Shown piece after piece: positions 24,111 through 37,300 of a stretch of DNA of 64,000 nt (its first letter is position 1; every line of letters begins with the position of its first letter). The position numbers were made by a program, and so were the translations under genes. The stretch is from the NCBI GenBank assembly GCA_037501455.1, contig CM074865.1:2119001-2183000 (forward strand). The letters run 5' to 3'. Source of the DNA: Lantana camara. Its lineage: Eukaryota > Streptophyta > Magnoliopsida > Lamiales > Verbenaceae. Below the pieces are notes generated by a model. The model ran no database searches and had not been told where the DNA came from. It worked only from the letters and a program-made list of their open reading frames with translations.

Positions 24111-25055
24111 ATGGCAACCAAAAACCCTCTTGTATCGATCCTCGAGTCAAACAAGTTGACTGGTCCCAACTATTCTGATTGGCTGAGGAATCTAAAAATC
24201 ATTTTAGATTCTGAGAAGAGAACTTATGTTCTCTTCGAAGGGGAGCCTAGTCCCGAAGGGGAGGCTCCTACTCGGGCCCAGCGGGATGCGATTTAGAAGT
24301 GAAAGGATGATAATCTCCAAGCCCGTTACCTTATGTTGGCTAACATGTCTCCGGACTTGCAAAGGCAACATGAGGTCATGGAATTCGCTTGGGAGATTTA
24401 CGACCACTTAGAGTAACTTTACCGCCCTCATGAACGTGTTACAAGGTATAACACTTCAAAGGAATTGTTCCACTTAAGAATGAAGGAAGGTTCAAATGTC
24501 CATGAATATGGACTCAAGTTTCTCGCCCTTACTGAGAAACTTGCTTCCATGGACATGCCACTGAAAGATGAGCTTTCGGTGGATTTGTTGCTAGCTTCGC
24601 TCCCACCATCATTCAACCCATTTGTCCTTAATTTCAACATGAATCATGCTGGTGCTACTGTAGCTGAGCTGATTAGTCAGCTTGTGACTGCTGAAAGCAC
24701 GATCAAGAAGGACAATAAGGTTTTGATGGTGAGTGTTCCATCTTCCTCTTCTGGGCCTTCTAAAGGTAAGGGCAAGAAAGCCCAAAAGAAGAAGAAGAAA
24801 CCCCTTAGGCCCACTGGTGGCGTTTCGAAGGGGAAGGCCCAAAAGAAGAAGCGAGATCACAAAGAGGATGTTTGCTTCCATTGTGGCAAAGCGGGACATT
24901 GGAGGAGAAACTGCCCAGAGTACAAGGCTACTCTAAAGAAAGGTATCTTTCTCGTTGAAGTAAATCTTTCTATTAATTCTAGTTCTTGGGTACTTGATAC
25001 CGGTTGTGGAACTCATATCTGTAATGATGTACAGATGCTAAGTGAAGTCCAATAA
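24111..25055 (+). pseudogene. Copia-2 gag with several stops
   Basis: This encodes copia gag in one frame: an N-terminal LTGPNYSDWLRNLKI motif, a helical core (LHLRM...LTEKLASM...LLASLPPSF), a lysine-rich linker, and a zinc knuckle (CFHCGKAGHWRRNC). A protease-like WVLDTGCGTH site follows. In-frame stops lie at 24294 (TAG), 24300 (TGA), 24414 (TAA) and 25053 (TAA). The frame continues into pol at 25077. Confidence 0.88.
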
Positions 25056-25076
25056 CTCAAAGAAGGAGAATGTGTC

Positions 25077-28061
25077 TTGAAGATCGGCGATGGCTCAAAT
25101 GTTAAAGCTCGAGCTTTAGGCACAATTAAATTAGATTTAGGTAGTTTTGAGTTAGTCTTAAATAAAGTCCTTTATGTACCGAGCATTATTCGTAATATAA
25201 TTTATGTTCCAATTTTAGATTGTGAAGGTTATGAAACTTATATTAAGAATGGTAAATACTTTATCAAACGGAACAACTCTTCCGTTCACATCGGTACTCT
25301 AAGTAATGGACTTTATCTAACTCAGAATATCAATATTATGAATATACAACGAGAAACGAAGCGTAAGAGAGATGACAAAGTTTCAGCTCCCTTATGGCAC
25401 GCTAGATTAGGACACATTTCCAAGAACAGAATTAGCAAGATAAACACTTTAGGATCATTCTATGAAAATGATCTTAAGGAGTTAACTTCTTGCGAATCCT
25501 GTCTCAAAGGAAAAATGTCCAAAGTCCCTTTTAAAGGAACTGTGGAACGTGCCATTAAGGTTTTGGATTTGATCCATACTGATGTTTGTGGACCGCTTAG
25601 TGTAAGCACAAGAAACAATCATCAGTATTTCATAACCTTTACCGATGACTTTAGTCGATATAGTTATGTATACTTAATGAAGTATAAATCTGAAGCTTTT
25701 GAGAAATTCTTAGAATTTCAAAAGGAGGTTGAGAACCAAACTGGTCACAAGATCAAAGCACTTCGATCTGATCGAGGAGGCGAGTATCTTAGTGAAAAAT
25801 TCCTTAATCATCTCAAAGATAATGGGGCTATCTCTCAGTGGACTCCTCCGGGAACTCCTCAGCTTAATGGAGTTTCTGAGAGAAGGAATCGAACCCTACT
25901 AGATATGGTTCGTTCCATGATGAGCTTCACTGACTTACCACCTTCTTTCTGGGGTTATGCCCTAGAAAGTGCAGCAAAGATTTTGAATCTAGTTCCCTCT
26001 AAGTCAGTCCCTAAAACGCCCTATGAAATGTGGCATGGTAAAATCCCTAGTTATTCTTACTTAAGAATTTGGGGTTATCCTGCTTACGTGAAGAGGACAG
26101 TGGGAGATTCTAACTTATGCTACTTTGTAGGTTATCCTAAGGAATCCATAGGATATTACTTCTATGATCAATCTGGGCAACAGGTGTTTGTTTCCAGAAA
26201 TGCCACTTTTCTTAAGGAACCGTTCCTTAAAGAAAAGAAAGGCAAGATCATAGAATTAGAGGAAGTACAAAGTGAGCCCACGCCTCCCACTGAAGAAACG
26301 TCTCCTTCTGATCAACTACAACCAATCACGAATTTCGATACACACGTAAATCCTCCTCTGAGGCGTTCTGAATGCACTCCTAGACAGCCAGAGAGATGGT
26401 ATGGATTCTTCCATGAGATCTCTCAAAAGGATAATGATCTTTTAACATATGAGGAGGCACTTTCAGATTCTGACTCTGAACAGTGGATAGAAGCCATGAA
26501 CTCTGAAATGGATTCCATGAACTCCAACCAAGTTTGGGCCTTGGTAGATTTGCCTGATGGGGTCAAACCCATAGGTTGCAAATGGATCTTTAAGAGAAAG
26601 CTTGGAGTTGATGGAAGCATTGCAGCCTACAAAGCAAGACTGGTTGCAAAAGGATTCATTCAAAGACCCGGCGTGGACTTTGATGAAACCTTTTCACCAG
26701 TTGCAATGCAAAAGTCTATTCGGATCATGCTTGCCATTGCTGCGTATTATGACTACGAGATATGGCAAATGGATGTGAAAACTACCTTTCTCAATGGTGA
26801 CATTGATAAAGACATTTATATGGAGCAACCCATAGGTTTCACATTCAGTGGGAGTGAGCAAAAGGTTTGTAAACTCCAAAGATCAACCTATGGATTGAAA
26901 CAGGCTTCTAGGAATTGGAGTATTCGATTTGATGAATCAGTCAAAGCGTTTGGCTTCATTCAAATTTTGAATGAATCATGTGTGTATAGAAAGGAATTGG
27001 AGACCTCGGTGCAATTCTTAGTACTTTATGTTGACGACATTCTTCTTATTGGGAATTCGAAGGATGACATGAAAGTGACTAAGTTATGGTTATCGAACCA
27101 ATTCGAGATGAAAGATCTGGGTGATGCGTCATATATCCTTGGAATTAAAATCTATAGAGATAGATCTAGAAGGTTAATAGGACTATCACAGTCGATGTAC
27201 ATTGACAAAGTATTGAAGAGATTCAATATGGAGTCAGCAAAGGTTAAGAACCTTCCTATGAGTGTAGGAATATGTCTTTCAAAGAAGATGTGTCCTAAGA
27301 CTAACCTTGAGAAGGAAAGAATGACTCATACACCTTATGCATCAGCAATAGGTAGCATAATGTATGCAATGTTATGTACTCGACCGGATGTGGCTTATGC
27401 ACTTAGTGTAACAAGTCGTTTCCAATCTGACCCTGGAGATGGTCATTGGGCTGCCGTGAAGAATATTCTCAAGTACTTGAAAAGTACTAAAGATTTATTC
27501 TTAGTTTACGGAGGTCAGAAAGATCTTACTGTCGAAGGATACTGCGATGCAAGCTTTGCATCTGACTTAGATGATTTTAAGTCAATGTCAGGATACATTT
27601 TCTGCCTAAACGGCGGAGTAGTGAGTTGGAAGAGTTCCAAGCAAACGACCACTGCAGATTCGACTACTAAGGCCGAATACTTAGCTGCAAATGATGCAGC
27701 TAAGGAAGGTGTTTGGATTAGAAACTTCATTCAAGAGTTGAATGTTGTTCCTAACATGAAAGACCCCATTACTGTGTTTTGTGACAACACTGGGGCGGTT
27801 GCTCAAGCAAGAGAACCAAGATCTCACCAACGGACCAAGTACATTATGAAGTATCACCTAATCCGTGATATTATCAAAAGAGGAGATGTGCAAATTGAGA
27901 GGGTCACATCAGCAGAGAACGTGGTAGAGCCACTTACTACACCCCTTAGTCGTGAAGCTTTCCAAGGTCATCTTCAGAAGATGGGACTTAGAATAGCTTT
28001 AGGACTCTACCATTTAGGTGAAATGGTTCATGAAACGAGCCCTATATCACATAAGTCATGA
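25077..28061 (+). pseudogene. Copia-2 pol (integrase, RT, RNase H)
   Basis: This 994-codon open region is in frame with the upstream gag. It shows a GAG-pre-integrase region (LWHARLGHIS...CESCLKGK), an integrase core (HTDVCGP, DDFSRYSYV, LRSDRGGEY, NGVSERRNRTL), reverse transcriptase (GCKWIFKRK, QMDVKTTFLNG, YVDDILLIG) and RNase H (YCDASFASD, TKAEYLAAN, FCDNTGA). The domain itself is open, but the four upstream stops prevent a full polyprotein. FLNGDI is preceded by KTT where KTA is usual. Confidence 0.92.
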
Positions 28062-29420
28062 TTAGTAAAATGCTCCAAGCCGATGAGTCCTACAGACAGT
28101 GGGAGTGTCAACCTGACTCCTCTAAGGCTTGCTTGTGGGATCACGCCCTTAAGAAGGACCACCTTGTTTCATGGAGGTGCAAAGTGTATAGTTGATACGT
28201 GCGTGCTACATGAGGGTGCTTACTTTAATAAGTAAGTTCACTGAGGTGCCCCGTGTGAAAACATTCCTAAATGGGAAAGAAAGTTTCTATTTCAGGAAAT
28301 GGAAACTTCCAGATTAGGAAATATCTCACGAGTCATTGATGTGATTAATTGATCCTTAGACTTGAGGTTCCTTGTCACTTTATGAGTTAACTCTGTAGTC
28401 TTAGGTATAAGCTTTAAAGGGTGTCGCCTTAGACAACTGATTCAAGGCTTATGCTGGGGCTGCACAAGTGATTCATGAAAGTGAATGAGAATCAAGAAAG
28501 GACCTACACTTGCATATGCAAGGTGATCTCTTATTGTGTAAGTCATTCATATGCCATATGGAGTCCTTGGCCAAGGCAGTAGATCAAGACATCAAGAAAA
28601 GGTTTTCTTGGATTGAGATCAAATGGATATGAAATGCACTTAGCTTTAAGACCGGATTATTAGGGTTCTGATTATTCCCTTGCCCTAGATCTTGGTTGAG
28701 AGATAGTAAGTAGGAGGATTGTATCTCACATGAATCAATGACTTAAAGGTTCTGTCGAATCCGAACATTCCAATTCAGCTAGGGGTTAAACACCTGTTGC
28801 TAGACTATGGTCGTTTAATCTGTGGACCGATTATTTAATTAGTGAATTAATTAATTGGGGTCACTGCTAATTGAATTGAGAACCTAGAGGGTCACACACG
28901 ACAACTTGGTTACATGAGTTGAGGCTTTAAAATGATTAAACGAGTTAATCAGGCCAAGAGGGTTCCACACGTGTGGGTCACGTGAGTGACACGTGTCCTT
29001 GTGACACGTGTCCCACATGTGTATATATATATATATTAAATAATTAAATGTGTTAATAATTTAATAGACTTTGGTTTAATTTTGAATTAAAAAGAAAGTT
29101 TTATTTTGGAGAAAAATAATCTAGTTAATTAATTATGAATTAATTGATTAGATAAAAATAAGTTATTTATTTTAAATAAATAAAGTATAAAATTATCCAA
29201 AAATAGTTTGGATATTTTAGCTCTCTTGAAAGTTGATTTGAATTTGAATTCAAAGTCAAAGTCAAAATTACTTGATGATCAAGTAATAGGAGAGAGGGAC
29301 CAAAATCCTTAGCCCATAAGGACTAGGGATTTTCGGCCACTCCCTTATTATAAATAGGGGAGCTCGAGCTCCCCTTAGAGCGAATTGGCAATTCTTTTGG
29401 TTCATGTGTTGAACACCATC
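28062..29420 (+). other. Copia-2 3' non-coding region and start of 3' LTR
   Basis: There is no coding. The first ~740 bp are the template matching the inverted remnant at 16.67-21.9 kb. After about 28.8 kb the sequence becomes LTR-like, with ACACGTGT repeats near 28970-29020 and a TATA box near 29347. The exact LTR start could not be placed. Confidence 0.6.
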
Positions 29421-30553
29421 TGATAACTCGTTAATTCGTCATCTTTATGATTGGATTATGCCCCGAATTATACTTGATTTGATATTATTTATAAAGAATT
29501 GATGCTTGGTTGTTTATTTTATAGAATTGAGGCTTGGGGAGGCGTGAGGTTTATATATATTTCGGACAACAGATTTTTGAAGGGGGACGAAAAACACTTT
29601 GTGGCAGCAGGAGTTCGGCATCCTTGGGGAGCAACCATTCGACATCACAGTTTCTTTCTTCTTTTAGATTTTTAGTTTATTTATGTTAAAGAATTCCTCT
29701 ATTGTTTTTATGAATTTTAGTAGCTAAGTTTTTAATTATCTAGCTAGGGATTAAGATTCGATTTTGAATATTGTGAGACCTAAACATTTTTATTAATTCA
29801 TGTTTATTTAGGCATTTATCTTATCTCCGTGTTTCGTGTTTATTGTGATTAGGCAATTTTGGGATAGTGCACGATCTCTAGGTTGTTTAATTTGCATATA
29901 GCCAATCTTGATGCTTGAAGTGTAGTAAAGTTGATTGATAATTTGTGGTAAATTAGTGACAGGGTCTTAGCGATAACATTCCTCGTTCACTAAGGGATTT
30001 GATAATCTAATTTAAATCTTGCGTGTGTCACGACTTGGTTAATTAGGGTTGGTGTTTTTATAGTTCTTAATGCTGCGGATTCATTAAATCCTGTCGAGTG
30101 TCTCTAGGGGTTGTGAATTTGTTAGGGAAGATAACTGTCGAGTGTCTCTAGGTTATCCGATTAATTAAGTAAAAACGAGGTTGAGTCGAGTGTCTCTATC
30201 AACTATAGCCAATCTGTCTGAATAACTTGAATTTATCCTTGAGTCGATGATCAATATAACAATTCGAATCGAATATCCCTGGCTAGGTAAATCTCCCTCT
30301 GATTGATTTAATCCTACGTGATCTTACTTGCTTAGTTTTAGTTAGCTTTTTAATTCTTGTTATTTATTTTAATCGCATACTTAGGTTAGAATAATTCTAA
30401 AACCCCCCTTTTAATTGTTACTTTCCGTGAATTACTTGGAATTGTTAGGAATAAGTCAACCAGTCTCCGTGGATCGACCCTGTTTATGCTATACTCTGTG
30501 TTTAGTCGTTAAATAGGTATTTTAATTATTTTTGACGGATTCGACACCTGTCA
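29421..30553. mobile_element. Solo LTR nested in Copia-2 LTR (1,133 bp)
   Basis: It starts TGATAACTCG and ends GACACCTGTCA, flanked by the 5-bp target duplication CCATC (29416-29420, 30554-30558). The interior has a repeated GTCGAGTGTCTCTA unit (near 30094, 30137 and 30184) and no open frame. Confidence 0.82.
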
Positions 30554-31079
30554 CCATCCTTTCTCCAAGATAAACGAAACCCTAGGTTAAGCCTAAACAC
30601 TAACTAGAGAACTAGCATCCTTATTAGTTAGATTGTAGTCAAGTTGGTGGACTATCTCTAGAGAGCTTCAAGTTAGAAGTTTGAAGATTCGAGCTTTACC
30701 AAGGAGAGGGGATCAAGCCGCGAGAAGAGCGTTCTTGGGTGGCTTGAAACGCTTCAAGAAAGACAATTAAGAAAGTAAGTTTCTTATCCCTACGAATTTG
30801 GATACACGATTGCGAGTCCAAGGTCCTTTTGTTGGAAAATTTTTAAATTTCCGCTGCTTTCTGATTCGTGTTTTCCAACACTAAATAGGTCTCGAGTTCG
30901 AGTCCATGAGAGTACAACTACCATTGGTCGGGAGAGCTTTACATTCTAAATGGTTCATCTCAGTTTGACCATGGAAATGAGCTATAAAACTAAAAAAAAA
31001 AAGTTGTACATCCTAAGTGATCCGTCTCGACTCGACCCATGAAAATGAGATATAAAACCGAAAAAATTATAAGAATATG

Positions 31080-31854
31080 TTTTCTTTTATATATGACATG
31101 GCAAAACATCGTTGGTCCACGTGGATCTGTCAAATGGGATCCACGTGTGCTCTATATGGCGCTAAGCCAATCAAAGATTGACACGTGGCATCCTGCCTCG
31201 CATCCCACAAGACCTGATAAGCGACACGTGTCACCACGTGGCCGCCACGTACAAGCCAGGCTATCAGATCGACACGACTGAACCTCCCGTTCCTTGGCTC
31301 ACCAAGGACTACCAGTCAGCTCGAGTTCGCCTAGGCTGATGTCGATCTGATATTCCCTTGATCGATTCATCTGTCGATCTGCCTTATCGCCCCAAAACTG
31401 TCCTCAAGTGTCGTACCTCGATCCATTAGTTCGAGTACGAGCCACCAGACAAGTACGTGCCCTAAAGCACGTTTGTTGGACACGGGTGGGCCACTCCTTC
31501 CCCCGTATCAGAGTATCTGCAGGCATTTAATGCCCAGTCGTACCTGTCTATACCAAAAGAATAAAGAAGGTACGCCCGTTCTTCTCTTTGGCTAGCTCGA
31601 GTGTCCGACCATCAGGTCCTCCACCGGCAACGTAATTAATGCATAGGCGCGGTACACGCACTACTGTATTAATTGGCCAAGGCTATAAATACTCCTCCCC
31701 GAAACCGTAGTTGGCAAGCTTTTTAGAGTATTTATTTCTCTCACTAAGATCTCAATACTGACTTGAGTGTCAGAGAGCCAAACTTGGGTAAAACCCCAAG
31801 TCCTCCAAACCTACCACCTAGTTCGACAACTCGGATCGACTAGATTTGAGCCGG

Positions 31855-31860
<6 letters not shown>
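31080..31860 (+). mobile_element. LTR-like fragment with G-boxes and TATA box
   Basis: A series of CACGTG-containing motifs (31115-31265) is followed by a TATA box (GGCTATAAATACTCC near 31681) and a CTCTCACTAAGATCT leader. This is the layout of a retrotransposon LTR in plus orientation. It ends in a (TA)n run at 31859-31888. I could not define terminal TG/CA or a target duplication, and the family is unknown. Confidence 0.4.
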
Positions 31861-31891
<31 letters not shown>

Positions 31892-31959
31892 TATGTTTTC
31901 TTTTATATATATATATATTTCAAATATTTTTTGATATTTCAAAGATTGACTTAATTTTT

Positions 31960-33460
31960 TTTTGCAGTGTGTTAAAGTTAGCAACTGCGCGGCCTTTACG
32001 ACCTCACTTGGACAACCTCTCAAACTACTCAAAGGACAAAGATATATATATGGTAGACCAGCAGATCTTGCTTACAAAAACCTATATGTATAAGTCTATA
32101 CATACACGTACACATACATATATATATATATGCCCTCAAATACACACACTAAGACGTGTGCGTGCGTGTGAGTGTTTTGCCCTCAGCTGCGACTCTTCTG
32201 ATGACTTGGGTAAAGAAAAGTAGCTGCTTGTTGGCTTTTTCGTTGATAAATTGTGAGAATTAATTGCTTTAATTTGAAGTTAGGATTTTCTTGATTTTTT
32301 ATGCTTGAAATGTAAATGTATACTTTTTTAAATTTTTGTTTGCCGGTTTTAAAGCATGATCTGGTTAATTCTTTCATTTTATTGACGAATTTTAAATTGT
32401 CAATTTTGTAGAATTTAAGTTTCATATCTGTGTATTTTTTGTGGGTAAATGTTTTTTCCCATCATGGATCTATTTTATCCTAATTTAATTTGCAATTTTG
32501 TGTTCAAATTTTTGGTTCTTATAACATAAATATATATTTGAGAAGCAAATCCAACCTTTTTCTCAGTTCTTCATTTTTAATTTTTTTTTGTAGATTTTCA
32601 TTAATTTTTTCTCATAATTTTGATAAATTTCTAGCTTTTCTCATTTTTTTAGCAATTCTTTATGATTTTTAGTTTAGTTATAGTGAATAATTCCCTCAAA
32701 TTTGATGCAATTAGGGTGCTAAATAGTTTATTGATAGTGAAATTGTTGCATATATATATATATGTTAAAGAATTGTTTCACTAATTACACTGAATCCCCT
32801 TTCTTTGCATCTTTGGGTTGCAGAGATCCTGATCTCTGTTGGAACAAGAGCGAATTTCTCAATCTCCATGCGTGTTCGGAGCACACTTGCATTGCGAGAA
32901 GTACCTGAACGAAGGCGGGCTTGCCTCAGTTTAGATTCGATAAGTCTTCTTACTCTGTTATTTGTCTGTCATTTCGCAGCTTATTGCTTGATTTTATCTT
33001 AAAATGAGCTAGCTGTTGCATTTACATGCTTCTAAAGTTCAGCAGTTATTCCATGCAATAATGAATTACAAAATGGTGAATCTATTAAAGAACTTGGATT
33101 TGAGTTGTCAATATTGTCTAGAGTGGTTAGATGCCATTTGTGTGCGATGCGATGCAAGCGCATTCGGGTTGCAGTATGGATATATTACATACTAGTACAT
33201 ATATAGTTCATATTTGTGCAAGTCTATGTGGTCGGTTACTAAGTTTCTTCTGAGGATTGTCCACGCAAACCGATTTCTTACCAGCCTAAACGACGACGAC
33301 AACCAGTTCGTTCCTGAGTTTCCAAAAAATATCTTCACGTGTACAGGCATAAGGAGATGTTCTGCACATCTGGTATCCCAAAATGCCAGGCAAAGATCAA
33401 GAAGGGATGCTGTGTTACTGGACTAAGAAGCCTTATTTCTCAAACGTGCCAAAAATGACA
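31960..33460. other. Duplicated non-coding block downstream of middle MADS copy
   Basis: This aligns along its length with 59150-60740, downstream of the right MADS copy. Shared features are an ATATAT run, a GTGTGCGTGCGTG stretch, CCCTCA...AGCTGCGA, a long T-rich interval, a GGTTGCAG acceptor-like site, and then TCCATGCGTGTTC and ACACTTGCATTGC. The layout looks like a spliced leader on the plus strand, but frames are not conserved between copies and indels differ. I regard it as non-coding or a decayed 5' end. Confidence 0.6.
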
Positions 33461-33766
33461 TATACCTGCCCTTCGATGCAAGAGACGGCTCAACTATTAA
33501 TATGTAAACAAGATAAATTATTAACCAATTTGCTAAGAAGTTTTTCTTAGCAAAATTACTCGAACAGGAATAAAAACTGTTAGGAAGAACTCCATACAAA
33601 CTAGATAGTACACGGACAATACTATCGAAATAGTTGGCATGCTGTAGACACACACAAACACAGAGATCTTAGGTTACTCACACTTTCGGCATATTTCAGG
33701 AATTTAAATAAGATTCATTGGTTCCTTTATTTCTTATACTACCTCCTTAGCAACATCGTCAATGGT

Positions 33767-34357
33767 TCAGCAAGGAGCTAAATCAGCCAGCAAAACGCCA
33801 CCAAGAAAATCGGGCTCATCCATTAGCCACACCTGCTCGTCCCCAACAAACCTAGCATTTTGGGCCACCATATGTGCAGCAGCATTTCCTGACGTCTGTA
33901 CACGTGAGAAAGAGCAACTGCCTAATTGCCTGATATAGCTTTTGGCTTCCTGAAGAATAGAACCCTTTGAATCCAGACTCTCGAGTCCGTCCATCGTTTT
34001 GTCTGAGTCACCTTCCAATACAATATTAATGAAATAGTATTCGACAGCAAATTCAACAGCACATTTTGCAGCCAATGCGTTCACATCAGTTGTTAGGTTA
34101 GGGAAAAACCGTGCTTGAGCCGCCATAAATTCTCCTTTCCAGTTCCTGACAACCACCCCAACCCCAACCCCGCAACTTGCGCCAGAGGTGCTCACATCCT
34201 CAAGAAAGTTGACTCCAGCAAAATTCACCTTGTAAAAATCAGGGGGCGGTGGGACCCACCTTTCCGGATAATTCGATACTCCATGTTGAGATATCGATGT
34301 TGTACCATGAGTTTCTTGAGCCGAGCTGCTTGATTCACCTGATTGAGTTCCGGCATC
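33767..34357 (-). CDS. Exon 6 of middle MADS gene: linker plus RNase H-like (RVT_3) domain
   Basis: The exon opens after an ATTCCAG acceptor in phase 0. It encodes a serine-rich linker of about 30 residues ([18 protein letters not shown]), then [16 protein letters not shown], the usual start of the RNase H-like domain of plant non-LTR retroelements. Next come [13 protein letters not shown], a helix with [12 protein letters not shown], the VLEGDSD strand, and [11 protein letters not shown] near the end. Compared with the family, the first catalytic Asp is Ala (KVNFAG), the Glu of the AE helix is Lys (AAK), and Asp of EGDS is kept. Nuclease activity is therefore unlikely. The stop is TGA at 33767-33769. 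Confidence 0.85.
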   Translation of the reverse strand, partial: DAGTQSGESSSSAQETHGTTSISQHGVSNYPERWVPPPPDFYKVNFAGVNFLEDVSTSGASCGVGVGVVVRNWKGEFMAAQARFFPNLTTDVNALAAKCAVEFAVEYYFINIVLEGDSDKTMDGLESLDSKGSILQEAKSYIRQLGSCSFSRVQTSGNAAAHMVAQNARFVGDEQVWLMDEPDFLGGVLLADLAPC

Positions 34358-37300
34358 CTGGAATTATTTGAAATATAATTTATTCAAAGGTAGTTGTTTG
34401 AAATCACTAAGAAAAAGTATTCGCTGAAAATTAAAGGAATAGAGTCTGGTGTTTTTGCTGCTTCAACTTCTCTAAAAGCACTCCTCCAAGAGCACAAAGT
34501 TTTTGCAGATACACCTTAAAACCTTTCAATATGTCATGTGGAATATTATTAATCTTATTGTATGCCATGAATTTATTAACTCTTCCTCTGTTCTTCTCAG
34601 GTCATGCATGTGTTTCAGCAAAAGATCGATATGAATAACAGTCGTTAGTAAATTGTACCTTTATTTGAAGAGCAGCGATGTCCTTCTTGAGAAGTGAGTT
34701 CTGAAACAAAATAAAGATTTATATTCAGTTTAAATTATAATCATAACTATTGGTGTTCTTGCAGTTGGAAGATGGCTAAACCTTTTTCTTCGTCACATAT
34801 TTGAGTGCTGTTTCAAGTTTTGCTTCGAGCTGGTCTATCTCCTCTGTACTAAAATGCCGAAGATTCTCGGCCTTTATTAGCCTGTTTGGAAGAGAATTAT
34901 AGGATGTCAGGAGTTTTGGAGAACGAAAACAAGAGAATGTTGCTGCAATTTTGGATTCAGACCTGAGGTATTTTATCTTTTCCTCGATTCCACTGCTCAT
35001 TTCAGTGTGATTCGTGTATTTCCCCTGCAATAAGGAAAAACATTATTGACAAAAGGATGGTACGATGTTAGCGGTGGCATACTTATGTTATTACACATGC
35101 TGTGGATGATGAATCTGCCAAGAAAATGGTAATTTCGCACCCCTCAAACAATTATCTAACCCTCCTTACTAAGAATCTTGGCTTTTGCCTGTCTGTCCCT
35201 GATGTCGATAACACGACCACCCCATAACTCTGAGTAATTACTTAAACCTACATCCTTCAATTTCAAGATTAGAAATAACCCCGTTAGATTGTCAAAATCA
35301 ATCAAAACTAAACAGAAGTTTCTTAAGAACTTGGATGCTATTAGTCCATATATGCAAGATCAGTTTAAAGCTTGATTTGTAACACCATTTAAATGTGTAA
35401 TAAATAACAGAAAGAGTAACTGTGATAGGGATGTCTGCATAATCTTGAAACTAAAAGCCAATAACTGTGTAGTTGTATATATTTACAGGGAATACAATCC
35501 AGACCATTTCTAGTAAAATTAACTATATCTTTACCAACTACGTTCGATAATTTCGAGTAATTTTATGCCGACAGGGAAACAGGTACCTGGGATTCGACTT
35601 CGTGGCCCTCGGAGCCCAAGTGCACAGATAACTTGTTGAGTATGTCTTTGATGCTTCAGAGAGATGAGAGAAAAACAATTTTTAGCAGAGAGAGAACAAG
35701 TTAGCAAGTACAATTAACTGTCCCCAAAGTTTCTCACCTGAAATAAAAATTTCCAACACGGTATAATCAACAGCTAACATTTCCAAAGAGAACAGTTTAA
35801 CATCACAATTCTGCACAACAAGAGTAAGAAAAGGGGTGGAATCAAGAAAAGACATTCAACGATGGTTTTCTTATGTCGACGGCCACGAATACAGCAGAAA
35901 GTTGGTAATAAATCTCTACCAAGTGATCTCTAGCAGTTCAATGCATGATTTATTCATTCTTTTTCTTGGCGATACTCTGGCATAGTTGCTCAGAGATAGC
36001 CATATGCAATCCTCTATGTTTTATCTCTCTGTTGTTGAGCTGTAAGCTGTTGGATGTATACCATCTCCCTCTACCTGAGGGAGGGTGGGCTACTCAAATC
36101 ACCTTTGTATTATTGTTACGTTTTCTTAATGTCTTATCAGTTCTTCCTATTATATGAAGTTCTTAAGCAGCACCATAATGCAGTCAATAATTGCATTGTT
36201 CTATTCACCTTTTTGCACTTTACTACATGAACTTTCAAGTGTCAACTATCATTACATATACTATTTGATGAATTGCATTTTATCGTTTAGCGGTGTCTCA
36301 GGCTTGTCAAACCAGCCGGGAAGTTTGCACCTGCCGGCCCATGACAGCTGCGACTGGCATGAAACACTGTATATGTACCAAATTCTAATTACTGAAATAG
36401 CTTAGTTAGAAACGGGTAACAAATGAAAAGTTCAGATAGTAAAAGGGCCTACGAAGCTTCGTGTAAAAACATTGCAGAAAGTGTGGAATTGCTGCTGCAT
36501 CACAAAATCTTCAAGAATGAAGAACAACATAACCAGCTTCAAAAAGGAAATAAAACAGATTGAAGAGACAACAACATCCAGTAGTGGAAAGAATCAATGC
36601 AAGAATGAGAGTTTCAAATGAACTATAGGAAATGATAATTTGAGGTTCAGTAATGGGATATCAGTTTGAGCTCTCCATGTTTCCTATGGTATTCCACATC
36701 AACCACAGGGTTTTCAAAACATTACAATTACACCCCATAATTCCCATGAGACTCTCCAAGATCCCCTAACTACAATAGTTCTTACCATCCTCCACTTGGG
36801 GCATATCAAAATGACCAACAATTGTGTGGTACCTATGATCATTACCATCAACTCCTAATAAACGTTACATTTACCTCCATTTCTCTATTTTACATTGATA
36901 GCACATCGGTCCTCAATGTTTCACGTCACACTCTACTGCTTACCCCGCTAATCCAAATCTAACTCTTCAATAGCCGATCCTCCCATTCCCCGCTTCTTGT
37001 GTAACCCTTTCAACACGATTTGTGAATTCGCTTATCACAACGAGTTCATAGTTGCCCGGTATATTTTTGTAGATATCGCGCACGTTTAATGAATTATGCT
37101 ACTTATGCCCAAAAGGGTGTGATATTTTTTATGTATATGTATTTAATATGCTGACAATGTTATATATGAAATTTGTTTTCACCTTGGACTAGTAATGTTA
37201 ATATCATTGGAACACTCATGCAAACTTAATAGATGTGTGTCTCTCCATTCATGCAAGAACTTTTCAATTTATGGTCGTCCATCAAAATGAAACTACAGTA

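Larger units (their letters stand above)
23715..30880 (+). mobile_element. Decayed plus-strand Copia retrotransposon (Copia-2)
   Basis: The body contains gag and pol (24111-28061), a long 3' non-coding region (28062 to about 28800), and what remains of a 3' LTR with a TATA box (ATTATAAATAGGGG near 29347) ending ...TTTTCCAACA at 30880. The LTR is split by a solo LTR (29421-30553). No intact 5' LTR or primer site is visible; the left limit near 23715 abuts Gypsy-like sequence. At least four stops break the frame, so the element is dead. It belongs to the same family as the inverted remnant at 14.6-21.9 kb. Confidence 0.75.

Noticed and set aside
32805..33002. Open frame in the duplicated block (MRVRSTLALREVPERRR region)
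   Set aside because: The paralogous block at 60.0-60.2 kb has indels that change the frame, so protein coding is not supported.
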